A stretch of 64,000 bases of DNA from Torymus aiolomorphi (Eukaryota > Arthropoda > Insecta > Hymenoptera > Torymidae): NCBI GenBank assembly GCA_036365515.1, contig CM070877.1, positions 56,828,475 through 56,892,474 of the forward strand. The letters are read 5' to 3'. Position numbers and translations under genes: made by a program. The notes under the pieces are model-generated. The model had not been told where the DNA came from and searched no databases. It was given only the letters and a program-made list of their open reading frames with translations. Shown here piece by piece: positions 1 through 11,590 of this stretch. Position 1 is the first letter of the stretch; the number at the start of each line of letters is the position of its first letter.

Positions 1-1547
1 GTGGCCGATGGTGGGGGTTATTCCAAAAAGTCATTTCGCACTTGAAGATAAAGAGGATTGTAAATTTCGATGTTAGGCGCGCACGTGTATTCTTCGACAT
101 GCGCGCAGAAGTCGGCTCTTGTATTTAAACAAAACAGAGTTATATGAAACCCTAGCTGAATATCTTGTAATTTTAGCCCGTACGAAACTTAACGTACCTT
201 TTGTTCTCGAAAGTAATAACGACTTCACCGCTGTGTAAACCGATGCAAGTACGAAGAGCATTTTAAGCTTATAGCACCGTGAATTATAAGCTTATCAAAG
301 AGCGTTTTAAAAAACAAGGTAAAAAGGATAAGAAAATAAAAAAAACAACATGAAATATCGCGTCAGCTGATCGAACTTGTGTCTCGTGTATCATCCGTTC
401 GTCAAGTTCGATCACCTGGTGCGGCATGCAGTTACAATCTCAAAACATGCAATAAAAAATAATTGTTTTGCGTAATATTTGAAATAGTGGTCCTGAAAAG
501 GACCGTTTCTTAAATTAAAAATTAAAATAAATTAGTTTAATCTTTTGTATCCCTCTTTGTCTGGAAACGAGAATGTATTCAAGGAGAAGCTACTGTACGA
601 CGACGATTTTGAAGCTGTCGGTTGTATAAGCGGCTACTTCTCTTCAATGTTGGCAGCGGAATTTGTTGTAGATGACTTGCTCTGCGTGGACCATATACTT
701 TTTGCTTGTTCGACGACAGGCAGGAAAATAACTGCTACCGTTTTGATCATCATCTTATATAGAGTGCAATGCTCTATACTTTACTTTTTTATTCTTTTGG
801 ATGCTAAATTTACGATTGTTACGTAAGAAACAGTGAAAGTTGAATTTACTTTTTTTTTAAATGAAACTGTATTTTAAATTATTTTTAATAAAAGACAAAT
901 TTGTAAACGAATATGTACAAGCTTAACTTTAATTTTTCCAAAAAAAAATGTATCTTGGATAGAAAGTTACGTATGAAAAAGTGACAGGTGCATTTACTTT
1001 TTAAATGGGCTATATTTTAAGATATTTTTAATAAAAAGCAAATGCGTGAAATGATATTACCACTGTTAGGCTAAATTTTTTTTTTACAAAAAATGTGAAT
1101 TGGATAAGATAGATGGTAAAATATAAAAATGAACGATTTTTAATTGAATAGTTAATATATTGTGAAAGCATTGGAACAATACTAAAACAATCATACAAAT
1201 TACTTTGAGAATACATAGTTGTACTTATCTATTTATATTTGCAAATGCCATGTGACACTTTGCTCTTTGCTCTAATTTCATTTTTACGTGAAGCACAATA
1301 TTGTTTGAACGCTACGTAGTCTTTTAAAATACATTTCGCTTTTTTCAGCTCCTTCTCTAGTTAAACCGAGTTTTAAAAACTTGACTATGTTATTGATGTC
1401 GTGATTTATAAATCTAGCACTTTCTTCTAACCGTTGCAACCACGCACGCGCGCTGGCGTGTGTATGTGTGCGTGTATGCGTGTGCGTGTGCGTGTGCGTG
1501 TGTGTCTGGTCTAACAATTGAAATTGACGGTGCTCGAAGAAAAAAGG
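1..1547. other. Left flank with no supported gene
   Basis: AT-rich sequence outside the long-inverted-repeat transposon. Short open frames occur, but none shows a recognisable domain, a splice pattern or a family motif. The stretch 820-1,260 is very AT-rich, with long T and A runs. I see nothing functional apart from the GT-rich microsatellite near its right edge. Confidence 0.6.
1453..1508. repeat. GT/GC-rich microsatellite
   Basis: Alternating purine-pyrimidine tract built from GTGTGT, GTGCGT and GTATGC steps. It gives the poly-Thr/His open frame on the minus strand, which I do not regard as a gene. It lies just outside the left inverted repeat of the large transposon. Confidence 0.85.
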
Positions 1548-2440
1548 CGTCATAGGCCAGTCAATTAAGGTTTTTATCGTGACATAAAAATCAGGAGGAA
1601 GCGAAGTGCACCACCACTTTAGTAGCAATGTTGACTATTATTCTGCACTGTTTTAAACTCCCAACTCGCGTCGACAAATTTTCTATAAACAATTTATTGC
1701 AAAAAATACCGTGTTTTTTTCGTTTTTCGCGAATAAAATGAAAACTAATAATCCAATCTTAATGGTACAATGAGATGAATTGTAAAGAATAAAAAGACGA
1801 ACAAAATGAGAGGTCAACCGACTCGATCGGATTTTTACTAAAGGAGAAAAACCGAAAAAACTGCAAAAATGAGCGCTTTTTTCAAAAATTCATATTTCCG
1901 CCATTTTTTAAGTTGTAGCGTAACTCTTCCGCAAAATTATAGCTATTGATATGTACTTTATGTGTGCAAAAACCAGGCTCTGTCGGATTATTAGTTTTTG
2001 CGTAATTCTGATTTGAATATTTTGAGGTACTATCTTTCAGCGCGTCTGTATGCGTTACCGATGGTCCGATTTCATTTTTGAAAAAAGATTTGGAAACTAG
2101 AAGAAAAATGTAACAAAATGAATATCTTCATTTTACGTTTAAATAGTGCTACATGAGTTAAAAACGCGTTCAAACATACGCAAAAACGGCCGAGCGCGTG
2201 AAAGTGGTCGAGCGGTGGGGGCCAAGCGGCGGGCGAGCGGCGAGCGAGCGGCGGGCGAAGAGAAGCGGATGGAATCGTGCTACGCGCTCCGCTTTACTCT
2301 TTATTTTTTATTATCTCAGCAACTAAAACAGCTATTTTCTTTATCTTTTTTTTTATTTTTGGCTAGTAGATCCTGGTGAAGCTATTTTTTCACTTGAATT
2401 CCACGTAAACCTGATGGGAAAGCAGCTGTTTGGCATTTTT
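1548..2440 (+). repeat. Left long terminal inverted repeat
   Basis: Reverse complement of 17,033-17,932 with scattered mismatches and small indels. Shared landmarks include AAACTCCCAACTCGCGTCGAC (left) against GTCGACGCGAATTGGGAG (right), and the inner edge GATGGGAAAGCAGCTGTT. The GC-rich block near 2,190-2,270 (GGGCGAGCGGCGAGCG) is one of the more divergent parts. The arm holds no gene. Confidence 0.85.
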
Positions 2441-2483
2441 CACATTTTTTCTGCCTATCGATGGAAACAGGTTACACATAATT

Positions 2484-3540
2484 TGTAACGCTCTGCCGGG
2501 AATCAAGGCAGAGGTTCGCGGGTAATTACAATTTCACAGAGACAACCGGGTAAAACTCTAAGTACTTTATTCCTACTAACTAGGTATTACTTAATACAAT
2601 AATATGGGCGCCAGGTGCACGCGTCACTTGCACCGATCTAAGCCTTCACCGGCTAGCTCCGCCGGAAGCAGAAACCCTACTCTAAGCTGCAGCTACAGCA
2701 CGTGCTGCAGCTGGCGCGAATTCGGAGTCTCGTGACTCCCGATTCGGACGCACACACATATGCACACTTGGAAACCGGGGACAGAAATATAAAGAGGGCA
2801 AACCTTGGCCAGGACGCTGCTGCTGCTAGTTTCCTCTCGCTCTCTCGTTCTCTCTCTCTTTCTCTTTCTCTCAACGACGCTGCCTCGTCAGCGAGAATAA
2901 ACTATCGCGAGCACGCGGCACGGCGGTAGGCGATAGAATGGATGCCCACCGGTGCGCGCACGTTGCTCTGCCGCTCCAGTTCGCCGATCGGCTGTCTTCT
3001 TCACCGCGGCGCGAGCGAGCAGTCCACATGACTCCTGCTGCTCGCGCGCGGTGTCTTCCATGGACGGCTGACGGCGCTAAGGCACAGTGCTTCTCTCTCT
3101 CTCTCTCTTTCTCTCTCTCTGCTCCCGCGCGTCGGTTGCTCCTGTCAGCGGCCTGGGAGAGCGAGCTCGCTCATGCTCTAGCTACAGCTTGTCCTCGCTG
3201 TAGCTGCTGCTGGTTCCTCCGTCTCCTGGCATGCTGGATACGGGAGGGGAGGGACTAGTGCGCGGAGAAGGCAGCGGGCAGGGACGGGCGCGTGCATGTG
3301 TGTGCGTCATTTGTCGAGGCGTAGCTCGCCGTGGCCGCCGTGCACATCTCTTCCTGCCTTTTATATGGCATGCAATTTGCTATGTCACAAGTTATAGGCG
3401 TTTTAACCTCTGACCATCTGTCTGAATTAGTCATCCCCTCCACCGTGTCCCCTCTTTACTATACTTTTTTGTAATAGAGATTCAAACAGAGAAAGAGATG
3501 CCAACGGTCCTTTTCGACCGTTCATATACGGTACAGACTT
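2484..3540 (-). other. Possible solo LTR, minus orientation
   Basis: Begins TGTAACGCTCTGCCGGGAAT. Read on the minus strand this is an LTR 3' end finishing in TTACA, with an AATAAAGTA polyadenylation-like signal about 90 bp before it. That layout is typical of gypsy-type LTRs. The body holds (TC)n tracts at 2,836-2,873 and 3,092-3,120 and a GC-rich promoter-like stretch. I could not find the opposite end or a target duplication, so the right limit is a guess. Open frames here are low-complexity CT/GA products and are not called. Confidence 0.35.
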
Positions 3541-3604
3541 CGTTGCTGCCACAAGTGTTATAGCGTCTCTTTCTATAAATACGTTTATTTTATAATTATT
3601 ATAA

Positions 3605-3615
3605 TTATTGTATTA

Positions 3616-3660
<45 letters not shown>
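3605..3660. repeat. (TA)n microsatellite
   Basis: A TATAATTATTATAATT lead-in runs into a pure TA dinucleotide run. It is the first of three TA runs between the left TIR and the transposon gene. Confidence 0.95.
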
Positions 3661-3896
3661 TTTACATCCTTTGAGGATTATATTCAGCAACTTACCGATA
3701 CTTTGAGGATTTTTCGGCACTTTGAGGATTATCCTCAGAGGTACATAGGCCAAAGGTACGAAACGGTACTTTTGAGGATTTACATTAGTACCTTCTACCC
3801 AAAAAGGGGTTTATTTCTTTAGTCACGCTTATACGAACTCTGGCAAAAGAAACTCTAGATCCTCAAAGTTCCGCGTATAAATAATGTGTGTGTGTG

Positions 3897-3969
<73 letters not shown>

Positions 3970-4440
3970 CAACGTTGAACCCTACCTTCTGGGAACTATA
4001 GTCTCTTTCGCCAGAGGTCGGTCAACGTGACTAAAGAAATAATCCCTCTCTCTGGGTAGAAGGTATCAATATTGGTTACCAGAAACTACCAATTCACATA
4101 CATCTTTTCTGGGGCCTCATCGAACATTGTGGTGGTCACCAGAAAAGACGGCTGCACATATACATGTTCCCAGAAACTTGATTTTCACATATGTGTATAT
4201 ATATATATATTATACATTTCTCGAAAGGGGTTTATAAAGCCCGGTTTTTTATATATAGGGGTTTATCTAGCCCGATTTTGATTATGCAGCCCGGGCTTCA
4301 TAATATTTCTAAATATGGGGGTTTATGCGGCCCGACCTAGAGTCTATAACCCCAGGGTCCATTATTTCTTTAGTCACTTGCTATAGGGAACTCTGGGCTG
4401 TAGGTACTAATATACAGTCTTGGGCTACATAAACCCCGAT
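3661..4440. repeat. Degenerate short repeats with an inverted pair around a TA run
   Basis: No gene. Left part: at least five copies of TTTGAGGATT spaced irregularly. An inverted pair of about 80 bp (3,780-3,860 and 3,990-4,072, core ACCTTCTACCC against GGGTAGAAGGT) flanks the (TA)n run at 3,905-3,968. Right part (4,210-4,440): repeats of GGGGTTTAT followed by AGCCCG, in both orientations. The layout suggests a small decayed foldback element. Confidence 0.55.
3905..3968. repeat. (TA)n microsatellite
   Basis: Long pure TA run, preceded by a short GT run (TGTGTGTGTGTATGTG). It forms the loop region of the inverted pair around it. Confidence 0.95.
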
Positions 4441-4441
4441 A

Positions 4442-4452
4442 AGTGTATACAT

Positions 4453-4525
<73 letters not shown>
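4442..4525. repeat. (TA)n microsatellite
   Basis: Interrupted TA run of about 80 bp, followed by AT-rich DNA leading to the first exon of the transposon gene. Confidence 0.95.
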
Positions 4526-5258
4526 ATTTCATTTTAACTTAAATAATTAATTATTTAGTTATTTCGTTCTTAGTTTTATATCACAACTAATATCATAATT
4601 TGTGAATATAGTGCTAAATTTAGTATGAACAAAATTTTTCAAATGCTCAAGAAAATAGAGTGTCAGTGTACAAGGTAAGTTTTATATTGATTTTCGGTTA
4701 TAAAATGCGTCATATTATATTGTCCAGACGAATGAATTGCAAAAATATTTATGCTTATTACTATACAGTATATTTGCAGTATACTTTACAGTATTGTTAC
4801 AACCCTAAATTTATCACTAACTATTTTCATTTAAATAACTGATATGATTCTTTCATACATCTATGAAGTTAGTTTATATGTCAAACGCGGCCTTATCAGA
4901 TTCGATAACAAAAATAGTACGCCAAGTTTATATTGCTCGATCTCGAAAGAGTTAGATTTGTCAGATGTAACTTTTGGAAGCCAAATATCTACTATCTGCA
5001 GACAAATTTAATTGGAATAAATAAATTTTTCAATTAAAATTTATTTTCAATTATATTTTTTAAGGATTTATACATATATTGTTGCTAGATTTAAAAAAAT
5101 CTGTCAAATATTTACCATAATTTGAAAAACGTATTTATATAAATAGCATATAATTTTCACTCTTCAATTCAATTAATCATAACTGCTCTATCGCCAGGAT
5201 TAATATTCAATTTCCAAATATAATACGAAATCTTAAAAATTTTTTTCGAATTCTCAGA

Positions 5259-5327
5259 CACTCGAAGTACTAGAGAAATGGAATCTACGCATGATACCGG
5301 AGAAGCTTCTACGTCTGCAAATGTTAG
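5259..5327 (+). CDS. First coding exon of the transposon nuclease/CXC gene
   Basis: An AG acceptor after a T-rich tract (TTTTTTTCGAATTCTCAG) precedes the exon. The first ATG is at 5,278 in a good context (GAAATGG) and gives MESTHDTGEASTSANV. The exon ends at 5,327 with donor GTAATAT in phase 2 (AG|). Joining to the acceptor at 5,420 gives Arg-Asp-Asp and keeps the frame, which is good support for a real junction. An untranslated upstream exon ending at 4,674 before GTAAGT is possible but unproven. Function of this acidic N-terminus is unknown. Confidence 0.6.
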
Positions 5328-5420
5328 GTAATATAAATATTTCTATAATAACTAGATAAATACTTATTTTCTATTTCTATATGTATTTCTGGCTTTTATA
5401 TAATAAATCTTTTTATTTAG

Positions 5421-5844
5421 GGATGATGAAAATGGAGAAGATAATAAAGACAATCAAGTGTGGGAAGACGTGTCCGAAAATTGTTTACTTTGCGATATGC
5501 TCATGGAACCGTCCAAGTCATGCGTTATAAAAGAAAGAGGTATAATATCTTTGATTAAAGCTAGCGAGAAGCGGAAAGACAAAAAAGATAGAATGTTGCG
5601 CAATTTAAAGGAAATAAGTTTACATAGAACTTGCCAAGTTATATACTGTAGGGAATCGAATATTAAAATGGCTTTAAAGGCGTCGGCAGAATCATGGCGA
5701 AATAATAGAAAGAGACGGCAGGATGGACGTGATTTTGATTTTTCGATGAATTGTTTTATTGTTCTACTAGTACTTTCAAATCCAAGCAAAAGTGCTGTTG
5801 TGTTTCAAAATAAAATACAATCGATAACATTTTTACCCAATTAA
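5421..5844 (+). CDS. Second coding exon, N-terminal cysteine region of the transposon protein
   Basis: Follows acceptor TTTTTATTTAG. It reads DDENGEDNKDNQVWEDVSEN and on through CLLC, then a basic segment (EKRKDKKDRMLRNLKEI), CQV and NNRKRRQDGRDFDF, to CFI near residue 115 of the exon. Paired cysteines suggest a metal-binding N-terminal domain. The family usually shows a CxxC just after the aromatic FDF segment. Here the frame slips near 5,762 and the expected cysteines (CST, KCCC) appear in the next frame, so a one-base indel is likely. The open frame runs on to 5,844, but the last 25 or so residues are probably off-frame. Confidence 0.55.
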
Positions 5845-5851
5845 CAGTTTA

Positions 5852-7184
5852 ACCGTAAACAGAAATAAACAAAATAATAGCTGCGCGTTTATGCAACCTG
5901 CGTAGTCAAGATGACAGTCATTATATTGATAATAATTTATCGTATCATTTAAAATGTTTAACTCAGTTTTATAAATATAATCCGAATAATGTTCTGGGAA
6001 GACGGATAACTGAGAATATGTCAAATTTGCTTTCTTTTATTATAAATTACGTTTTAGAAAATAGCGACGAGCGTCAGTTTTCATTAAAATCAATTCTAGA
6101 AATGTACACTAGTATTCACGGGCAAAGTGACTTACCACGATTAGATCGCATTGAAAAAGCTGTAAGTGAACATTTTGTGGATGAAGTGCAAATATATTCA
6201 TGCAGCAACGATCGATTTATATGTTTTGGAAGGTCATTAGGTCACTATTTGCGTGATACTTGGTACTCGGGCCGCAAGAAAAATGAACAAGAAAAATTGT
6301 TTAGAGTGGTAAAAATGGCTAGTCACATTGTGATGCAAAATATTCGAGCAATGCGTTGCAATTTAGGGCACTATAACTCATCAGCAGGCTTTTTAAATAA
6401 TGTTAATGAGATACCTGCTACGTTAAAGTTATTCCTCGAAGTGTTAATCAAAATGCATAAACACACAGCGAAAGATGGCTCGTGGACTAAATGGGATAAC
6501 AGAATTATAACCATAGCCCATATTTTATTATTGTCAGTACCGCCATCATCTCTCTGTTCCCCAATTTTATTGGGACTGTCGAGTATGATACATACGAAGT
6601 TTTCGGCGCGTGGCCTCATCGATTGTTTATATAATATTGGTCTGTGCGCTTCTTACTCGGAAACCGTAAAGTTTGAAAATTCTCTTGTGCATGATCCTGA
6701 GCTCTACAATTTATTTGGCGATACATATGTGCAATTTGTGTATGATAATGCCGACCATAATACTGGAACTGTTGATGGAAAAAATACGTTTCATTGCATG
6801 GGCTGCATAATGTGCGTTACACCGTCCTCCTCGGTTATCTTTAAAGATAACATTCCCCGATTAAAAGGAGTACTGCCAGAAAAGAGTAGCGGCATGTTTG
6901 GATTTTTGCCACTAACTCAATTTCAGAATAAAAAACCGTTTAAACTAGATACGATTACTATACGTGATTGGCAAGAAGATGTTTCTGACTTTTCAATAAA
7001 TATTGATCCAATAAATTTATTATACTTTTATGGCAAGTACACTCTGCCAAAAAGTACAGCAAACTGGCATGGCTTCATGAATAAAGTGCACACGTTAAAT
7101 AATGATTTGCCATTTGCCCGAGTAAAAACTCGAGCGCAAAAATCCCCTCGAACTTTAAAGTTGTTTTTTATTTTATTTAGGTGA
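5852..7184 (+). CDS. Central part of the transposon protein, truncated by the gypsy insertion
   Basis: Open from about 5,852, with first ATG at 6,018. The frame upstream of that ATG reads sensibly (ARLCNLRSQDDSHYIDNN), so the ATG is probably internal and the coding exon starts earlier. Recognisable landmarks are YVQFVYDNADHNTGTVDG and NTFHCMGCIM, typical of this transposon-protein family, around residues 240-260 counted from the ATG. The remainder is a mixed alpha/beta region with no obvious motif. The reading stops at 7,184 in AT-rich DNA at or near the gypsy boundary, and the downstream half resumes at 15,664. I infer a nuclease or transposase-associated role; activity is not shown. Confidence 0.65.
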
Positions 7185-7773
7185 AAATTGTATTTATTTT
7201 TTTGCGTTTTTTTGTGATATTGTCCGTTTTGACACACATATATAATTTTTCACATATATTTATTTTAAAATTACAAGTGCGAGTAGTTGAGTGTAATTAA
7301 TTACAAATAGTAATTAATTACAGAAATTGCTGTGTTTTTTAGAGCCGCATACTGGAAATCCTCGTGCGTTATCCAGGTTAAGAGCAACCACCGTAGCTCT
7401 TAGAAAATAACCCGGGTTCGCGTTGAAAAAGCTAGCTCTCGGGTCGAAAAGGCAAACTCTCTCTGCCATCAATCCGGATACTACTCGCGCTAGTAAAATA
7501 AGTTCATGGGGAAGCGCACAGCCAATTGACACCATGGCCCGATCGTCGCAGTTTGCGGAATCGGTGATACTCAATTGGGTGTATACACAGACTGAAGAGG
7601 AAATAAACGAGGCTATGCAAGCCCTTGGTCTACAACAGTCAGATCTGCAGTCAGGAAATATGCTGACAGCGATCAAGTGGCTTATGGGCGATTATAGTGC
7701 CGCCGATTTCGTGCCAGAGCCGGAGTTGTCGGAGCAGCAAGCGTTTGCTAAACGCGAGCAGTCCCAAAGGGCG

Positions 7774-8533
7774 CACAGTGTTCTATTTTGAAAAAAAATG
7801 GACAAAATGAAATATCTCACGAACGAATATCGATAGCCGGATGAATCCAACTGCACTTTAAAGTTGAAGTAATGTACAACAAAGGAGAAATAGTCCAGTA
7901 CTGATCATTTGACACTGTGACCTTAGAAATGAAAAATGAAAGTCGAATAAATAACGAATTTTCGGCTTTTTCATTGTAGACTATGTGGCTATCAATTTTT
8001 TCGATCAAAAAAATATGTACTCCTGTAGTGTTTGATGCAAGGAATCCGAATTTGATGTCAGAAAATATATTCATATATGCACCTACAAATTTCTGTACTT
8101 GTATTTATGTACCCATGTATTTTGATTCGCTGAATCCGAATTTGAAGTCGAAATTACTCAATAATGCTCCATTTTTTCAGGGTGAATTTTTCGTATTTTT
8201 TATGGAGTTTTGAGATTTAAAAACTAATTGGTGTGCGATAGGACAATTCTGACATCAAATTCGGATTCCTTGCATCAAACTACAGGAGTACATATTTTTT
8301 TGGTCGAAAAAATTGATAGCCAGAAAGTCTACAATGAAAAAGCCGAAAATACGTTATTTATTCGACTTTCATTTTTCATTTCCAAGATCACAGGGTCAAA
8401 TGATCAGTACTGGACTATTTTTCCTTTATTGTACATTACTTCAACTTTAAAATGCAGTTGGATTCATCTGGCTATCGATATCCGTTCGCGAGATATTTCA
8501 TTTTGTCCATTTTTTTCAAAATAGAACACTGTG
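7774..8533. mobile_element. Foldback MITE inserted in gypsy gag
   Basis: Inverted arms 7,774-8,063 and 8,247-8,533, tips CACAGTGTTCTATTTTG and its complement, spacer of 183 bp. Flanked directly by GGGCG on both sides (7,769-7,773 and 8,534-8,538), a clean 5-bp target duplication. It has no coding capacity, so it must have been mobilised in trans. Element plus one duplication is 765 bp, a multiple of three, so the gag frame is the same before and after it. The reading QRA|FIDLTLL is restored across the empty site. The mismatch level between arms suggests moderate age. Confidence 0.9.
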
Positions 8534-8807
8534 GGGCGTTCATCGACTTAACGTTGTTGAACGAGTCTGGGTCGACTATTGTGGATCCTAATACCGACCC
8601 AGACCATCCGCACCCGTTCATAACGCTCCTTGATGACCCGATAGTGATGCAGAAACTCTCGGAGTTTCGGAGGATGAACGCTCCACAACAAGCACATAAT
8701 GAAGTGGTGGAGCCAGCGGAAGAGGCAAACGGGCAGGAGAGATCCGGGACAGAGCTATTGAGCTCTGCAACATCCACCGGGACATCTCCAGCCGAGGCCA
8801 AGGGACA

Positions 8808-9010
8808 GCTCAACAGCAACAGCTCCAACAGCAACAACTGCATCAGCAACAACTGCAGCAGCAGCAAAGGTAGAAGCAGCAAAAGCAGCAACAGCAGCCG
8901 GAGCGGCAGAAGCAACAAAGTCTGGAGCAGCAGCGACGGCAGCAACAGCAACAACAGAAGGAGCAGCAGCAGGAGCAGCAGCAGCGACAGCAAGCGCTCC
9001 TGGAAGAGCA
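8808..9010 (+). repeat. CAG/CAA trinucleotide tract in gag
   Basis: Dense CAG, CAA and CTC triplets. One frame reads long Gln runs (with Leu, Arg and Lys), interrupted by a TAG at about 8,871. Another frame reads Ser/Asn, and the antisense frames read Leu, Ala or Cys. The Gln frame joins the downstream capsid frame (RMQRQYQRKYEEESLLARNG), so it is probably the native one. The frame upstream (EVVEPAEEANGQER) needs a shift near 8,810 to reach it. Confidence 0.75.
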
Positions 9011-10575
9011 GCGCATGCAACGACAATACCAGCGCAAATACGAAGAAGAGTCATTGTTAGCACGAAATGGGCAGCACGGGTTCTGGCAGCAATTGCGAAA
9101 CCCGCCACAGTCGCAAAACCTGGAGTGGCCGCGACAGCATGAGTCGCGAACCGCTGGGACAGCAGTCGGAGACAGTATATTATCGGAGCAGCTACTGGCG
9201 GTGATCAAGACACTCGTCGAAGAGGTTGAAGAGCTTAAAGAGAGTTTACGAGTACTTCAAGGAGCTCGACATCCAACCTCAAGTACGCACTTGGAGGGAG
9301 TTCAACCCCCAAGCACGGGTCGTAGACGAGGATCACCGCATGTGAACTTCCAAGACACGTTCACGTATGCGGAGTTTAACAGCAGCAGCCCGAGTCTCCA
9401 GTCCCCAACAGAGGTTGGGAGGAATGATACCAGAAATTCTTCCCAGCGCCAGACAAGGAATGGCGCTACCCAGGACTCGTCTGAGAGGCATACGTATTTG
9501 CCTCAACATACGAACCGTAATATGGGCCAGATAGTCCGAAATTGGCACATCAGGTTCTCAGGGTCCTCAAAGGAGCAGAGCGACGAGTTATTCCTCACGA
9601 GAATAGAGAAATGCAGAACTCTAGCTAATCTAACACACGACGAGGTACGTTCGTCGTTGTCAGAGCTCCTAACGGGGGTAGCAGCCACCTGGTACCGGAG
9701 TAACCGCTATACATGGTGATCGTGGCCAGATTTCGAAGAGGCCATAACGCACATGTATGGCGGGGACAGGGGACATCAACAATGCTTCATGGCGGAAATA
9801 AACGCGAGGACTCAAGACAGAAATGAACTTACGCGTGATTATGTAGTAAATTATAAGCCATGATCCTCAAGTTGGTTCCGGTGCCTAGCATTGCTCAACA
9901 GTTAGACATGTTGCACCAGAACATGCGGCCAGAACTGCAAAAGATGGTAATGCGAAATCAAAATACGGATTATCGAGGGCTCCTGGACCTGACCCGGGAA
10001 GCCGAATTAGCGTTCGCGGCAGATAAGGTATGTCACTCGCCACCACCGCCCGAGCGTATCTATATGCCAGAATTTGCCTACGTACCGACAGAGTCGCCCA
10101 CGGATCAGCGGAAAAAGCAGAATCCAGGTGTGGCGGCGATGGGGCACCAACAGCACGAGCCTCGAGAGAGCCTCGAGGCTATGTTCCGTCGGGTCATGGC
10201 CGAATACTTATCGGCCTTGACAAAGAAAGGCACTGACGAGAACAAGGAGCAAAAGCCTAGCCCGCCGCCAACCAGAAAATCTAAGAAGAAGGGTGACTGG
10301 GAAAATAGGTAGCGGAAGGGCGGGTAAATTACAAACCAGCCTAGTGGGGGTAGTAGCTCGACCCACCAGGCTAGACCGCAAAGTCCGAGAAATAACGGAC
10401 CTCCACAAAGGCCTGAGTACCGAAGAGAACCCGGATATGAGCAAAATGGAGGCAACAAGCCCAATGCTTCCGGAAACCAACAGGGAAACGGCCAGGGGAG
10501 CAGGTAAACACGACCACATACCCGCCCCCAGCTCTGTCACCAGAGACCGAGTGTAACTCGGTCCAATCGTCTGGA

Positions 10576-11590
10576 GTGGAGAGCGAAGAAGTGCCCGTGA
10601 TTCAACCGAATGAAGTCAACCAAGAAACTTGCTCGCGATGGTGGCTTCAAGTAGTTGTAGCCGATTACAGGCTACGAGCACTCTTCGATACAGGAGCTTC
10701 CTGGACTGGGATACATTCCATCAGCCTACAACTCGCTACGGTCTGTGGAAAAGAGTTAATCCCAGCCAGCGGCCTAACGGCACGGGTGGCAAACGGGCAA
10801 AGCATAGTAGTGGTTGGCTATGTGTATCTGCCCATGGTCGTGGCTGGCGTGTGCAAAGTAGTGCGCGTCGCAATAATGCCAGATCAAGGCACGGAGTGCT
10901 ACTTGGGGGTAAACTTCATTAAGAAGTTTAGTGCCGTCTTAGATCCCACAGATAACACGCTGCATCTCAAGGATGACGATGCAAGCCTAAAGTTAGAAGT
11001 AGCCGCCATAACCGCAAACAACACCGTGTCCGTATCAGCTATAGGGTTGGCGGACCTAACAGAGGAACAGCGCAAAGAGGTAGAAGCTTTAGTAGCTCAG
11101 CTGATCGGTAACAGCCTGGCATCACTAGGGTGTACTTCGTGGATCGAGCATGCAATAGACGTCGGATCTACAAGACCAATTAAACAGAAGTACTACCCTG
11201 TATCTCAGAAACTCGAGGAAGAGATGCCCAGACAGGTGGAGGAAATGCTAGTCGCGGGAATCATAGAGCCCTCGACAAGTGGCTGGTCAAGTCCAGTGGT
11301 AATGGTACGCAAGTCCAACGGGAAGTTCCGTTTCTGCGTGGACTTCAGAAAAGTGAACGCAGTGTCAAGGCCAGACGCGTACCCGTTACCATACATGGAA
11401 AGTATCTTGCGCAAACTGAAGAAAACGCGATACATCTTCATGTTGGATTTAAGCAGTGAGTACCACCAGGTACCACTTGGTCCGGAGTCCAAAGAGACTA
11501 GTGCTTTCACCGTGCCAGGCAAAGGGCTTTTCCAATTTACGAGAATGCCCTACGGTCTTTCGTATGCCGGAGCGTCCTTCCAGAGGCTGA
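10576..11590 (+). pseudogene. Protease and N-terminal RT of gypsy element 1
   Basis: Start of the polyprotein. An aspartic protease motif LFDTGASW (about residue 38) is followed by GTECYLGVNFI, the C-terminal protease strand. After a linker comes RT: YYPVSQKLEEEMPRQVEEML, IIEPSTSGWSSPVVMVRKSN, FCVDFRKVNAVS, IFMLDLSSEYHQVPL (motif A, first catalytic Asp) and MPYGLSYAGASFQRLID (motif B). Usual gypsy sequence has SGYHQ where this has SEYHQ. The frame is lost after 11,590 and RT continues one frame over. Confidence 0.85.

Larger units (their letters stand above)
7423..10530 (+). pseudogene. gag of gypsy element 1, broken
   Basis: Capsid precursor of the retrotransposon. The N-terminal part (7,423-7,773) continues after the MITE at 8,539 in the same frame. 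The next part becomes very Gln-rich (CAG tract, 8,808-9,010) in a shifted frame with one TAG. The capsid-like region (9,540-9,990) has RNWHIRFSG, ELLTGVAATWY and DFEEAITHMYGG, typical of the retrotrans_gag fold, with a TGA at about 9,717 and a stop and frame change near 9,860. The tail (9,860-10,510) is Pro/Lys-rich, then Gly/Asn/Gln-rich (RNNGPPQRPEYRREPGY) and has no zinc knuckle. Nucleic-acid binding may therefore rely on basic residues. Confidence 0.7.

Noticed and set aside
545..826. 93-codon plus-strand open frame
   Set aside because: No ATG at its start, no family motif and no splice context; it lies in AT-rich flank.
2677..3443. Several overlapping 60-106-codon frames on both strands
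   Set aside because: Composed of Arg-Glu, Ser-Leu and similar runs from (TC)n/(GA)n tracts in an LTR-like region.
8472..9208. Leu-, Ala- and Cys-rich antisense frames opposite gag
   Set aside because: Shadow frames of the CAG tract.
10105..10540. Antisense frames opposite the gypsy 1 gag tail
   Set aside because: Explained by codon composition of the sense gag; no motif.
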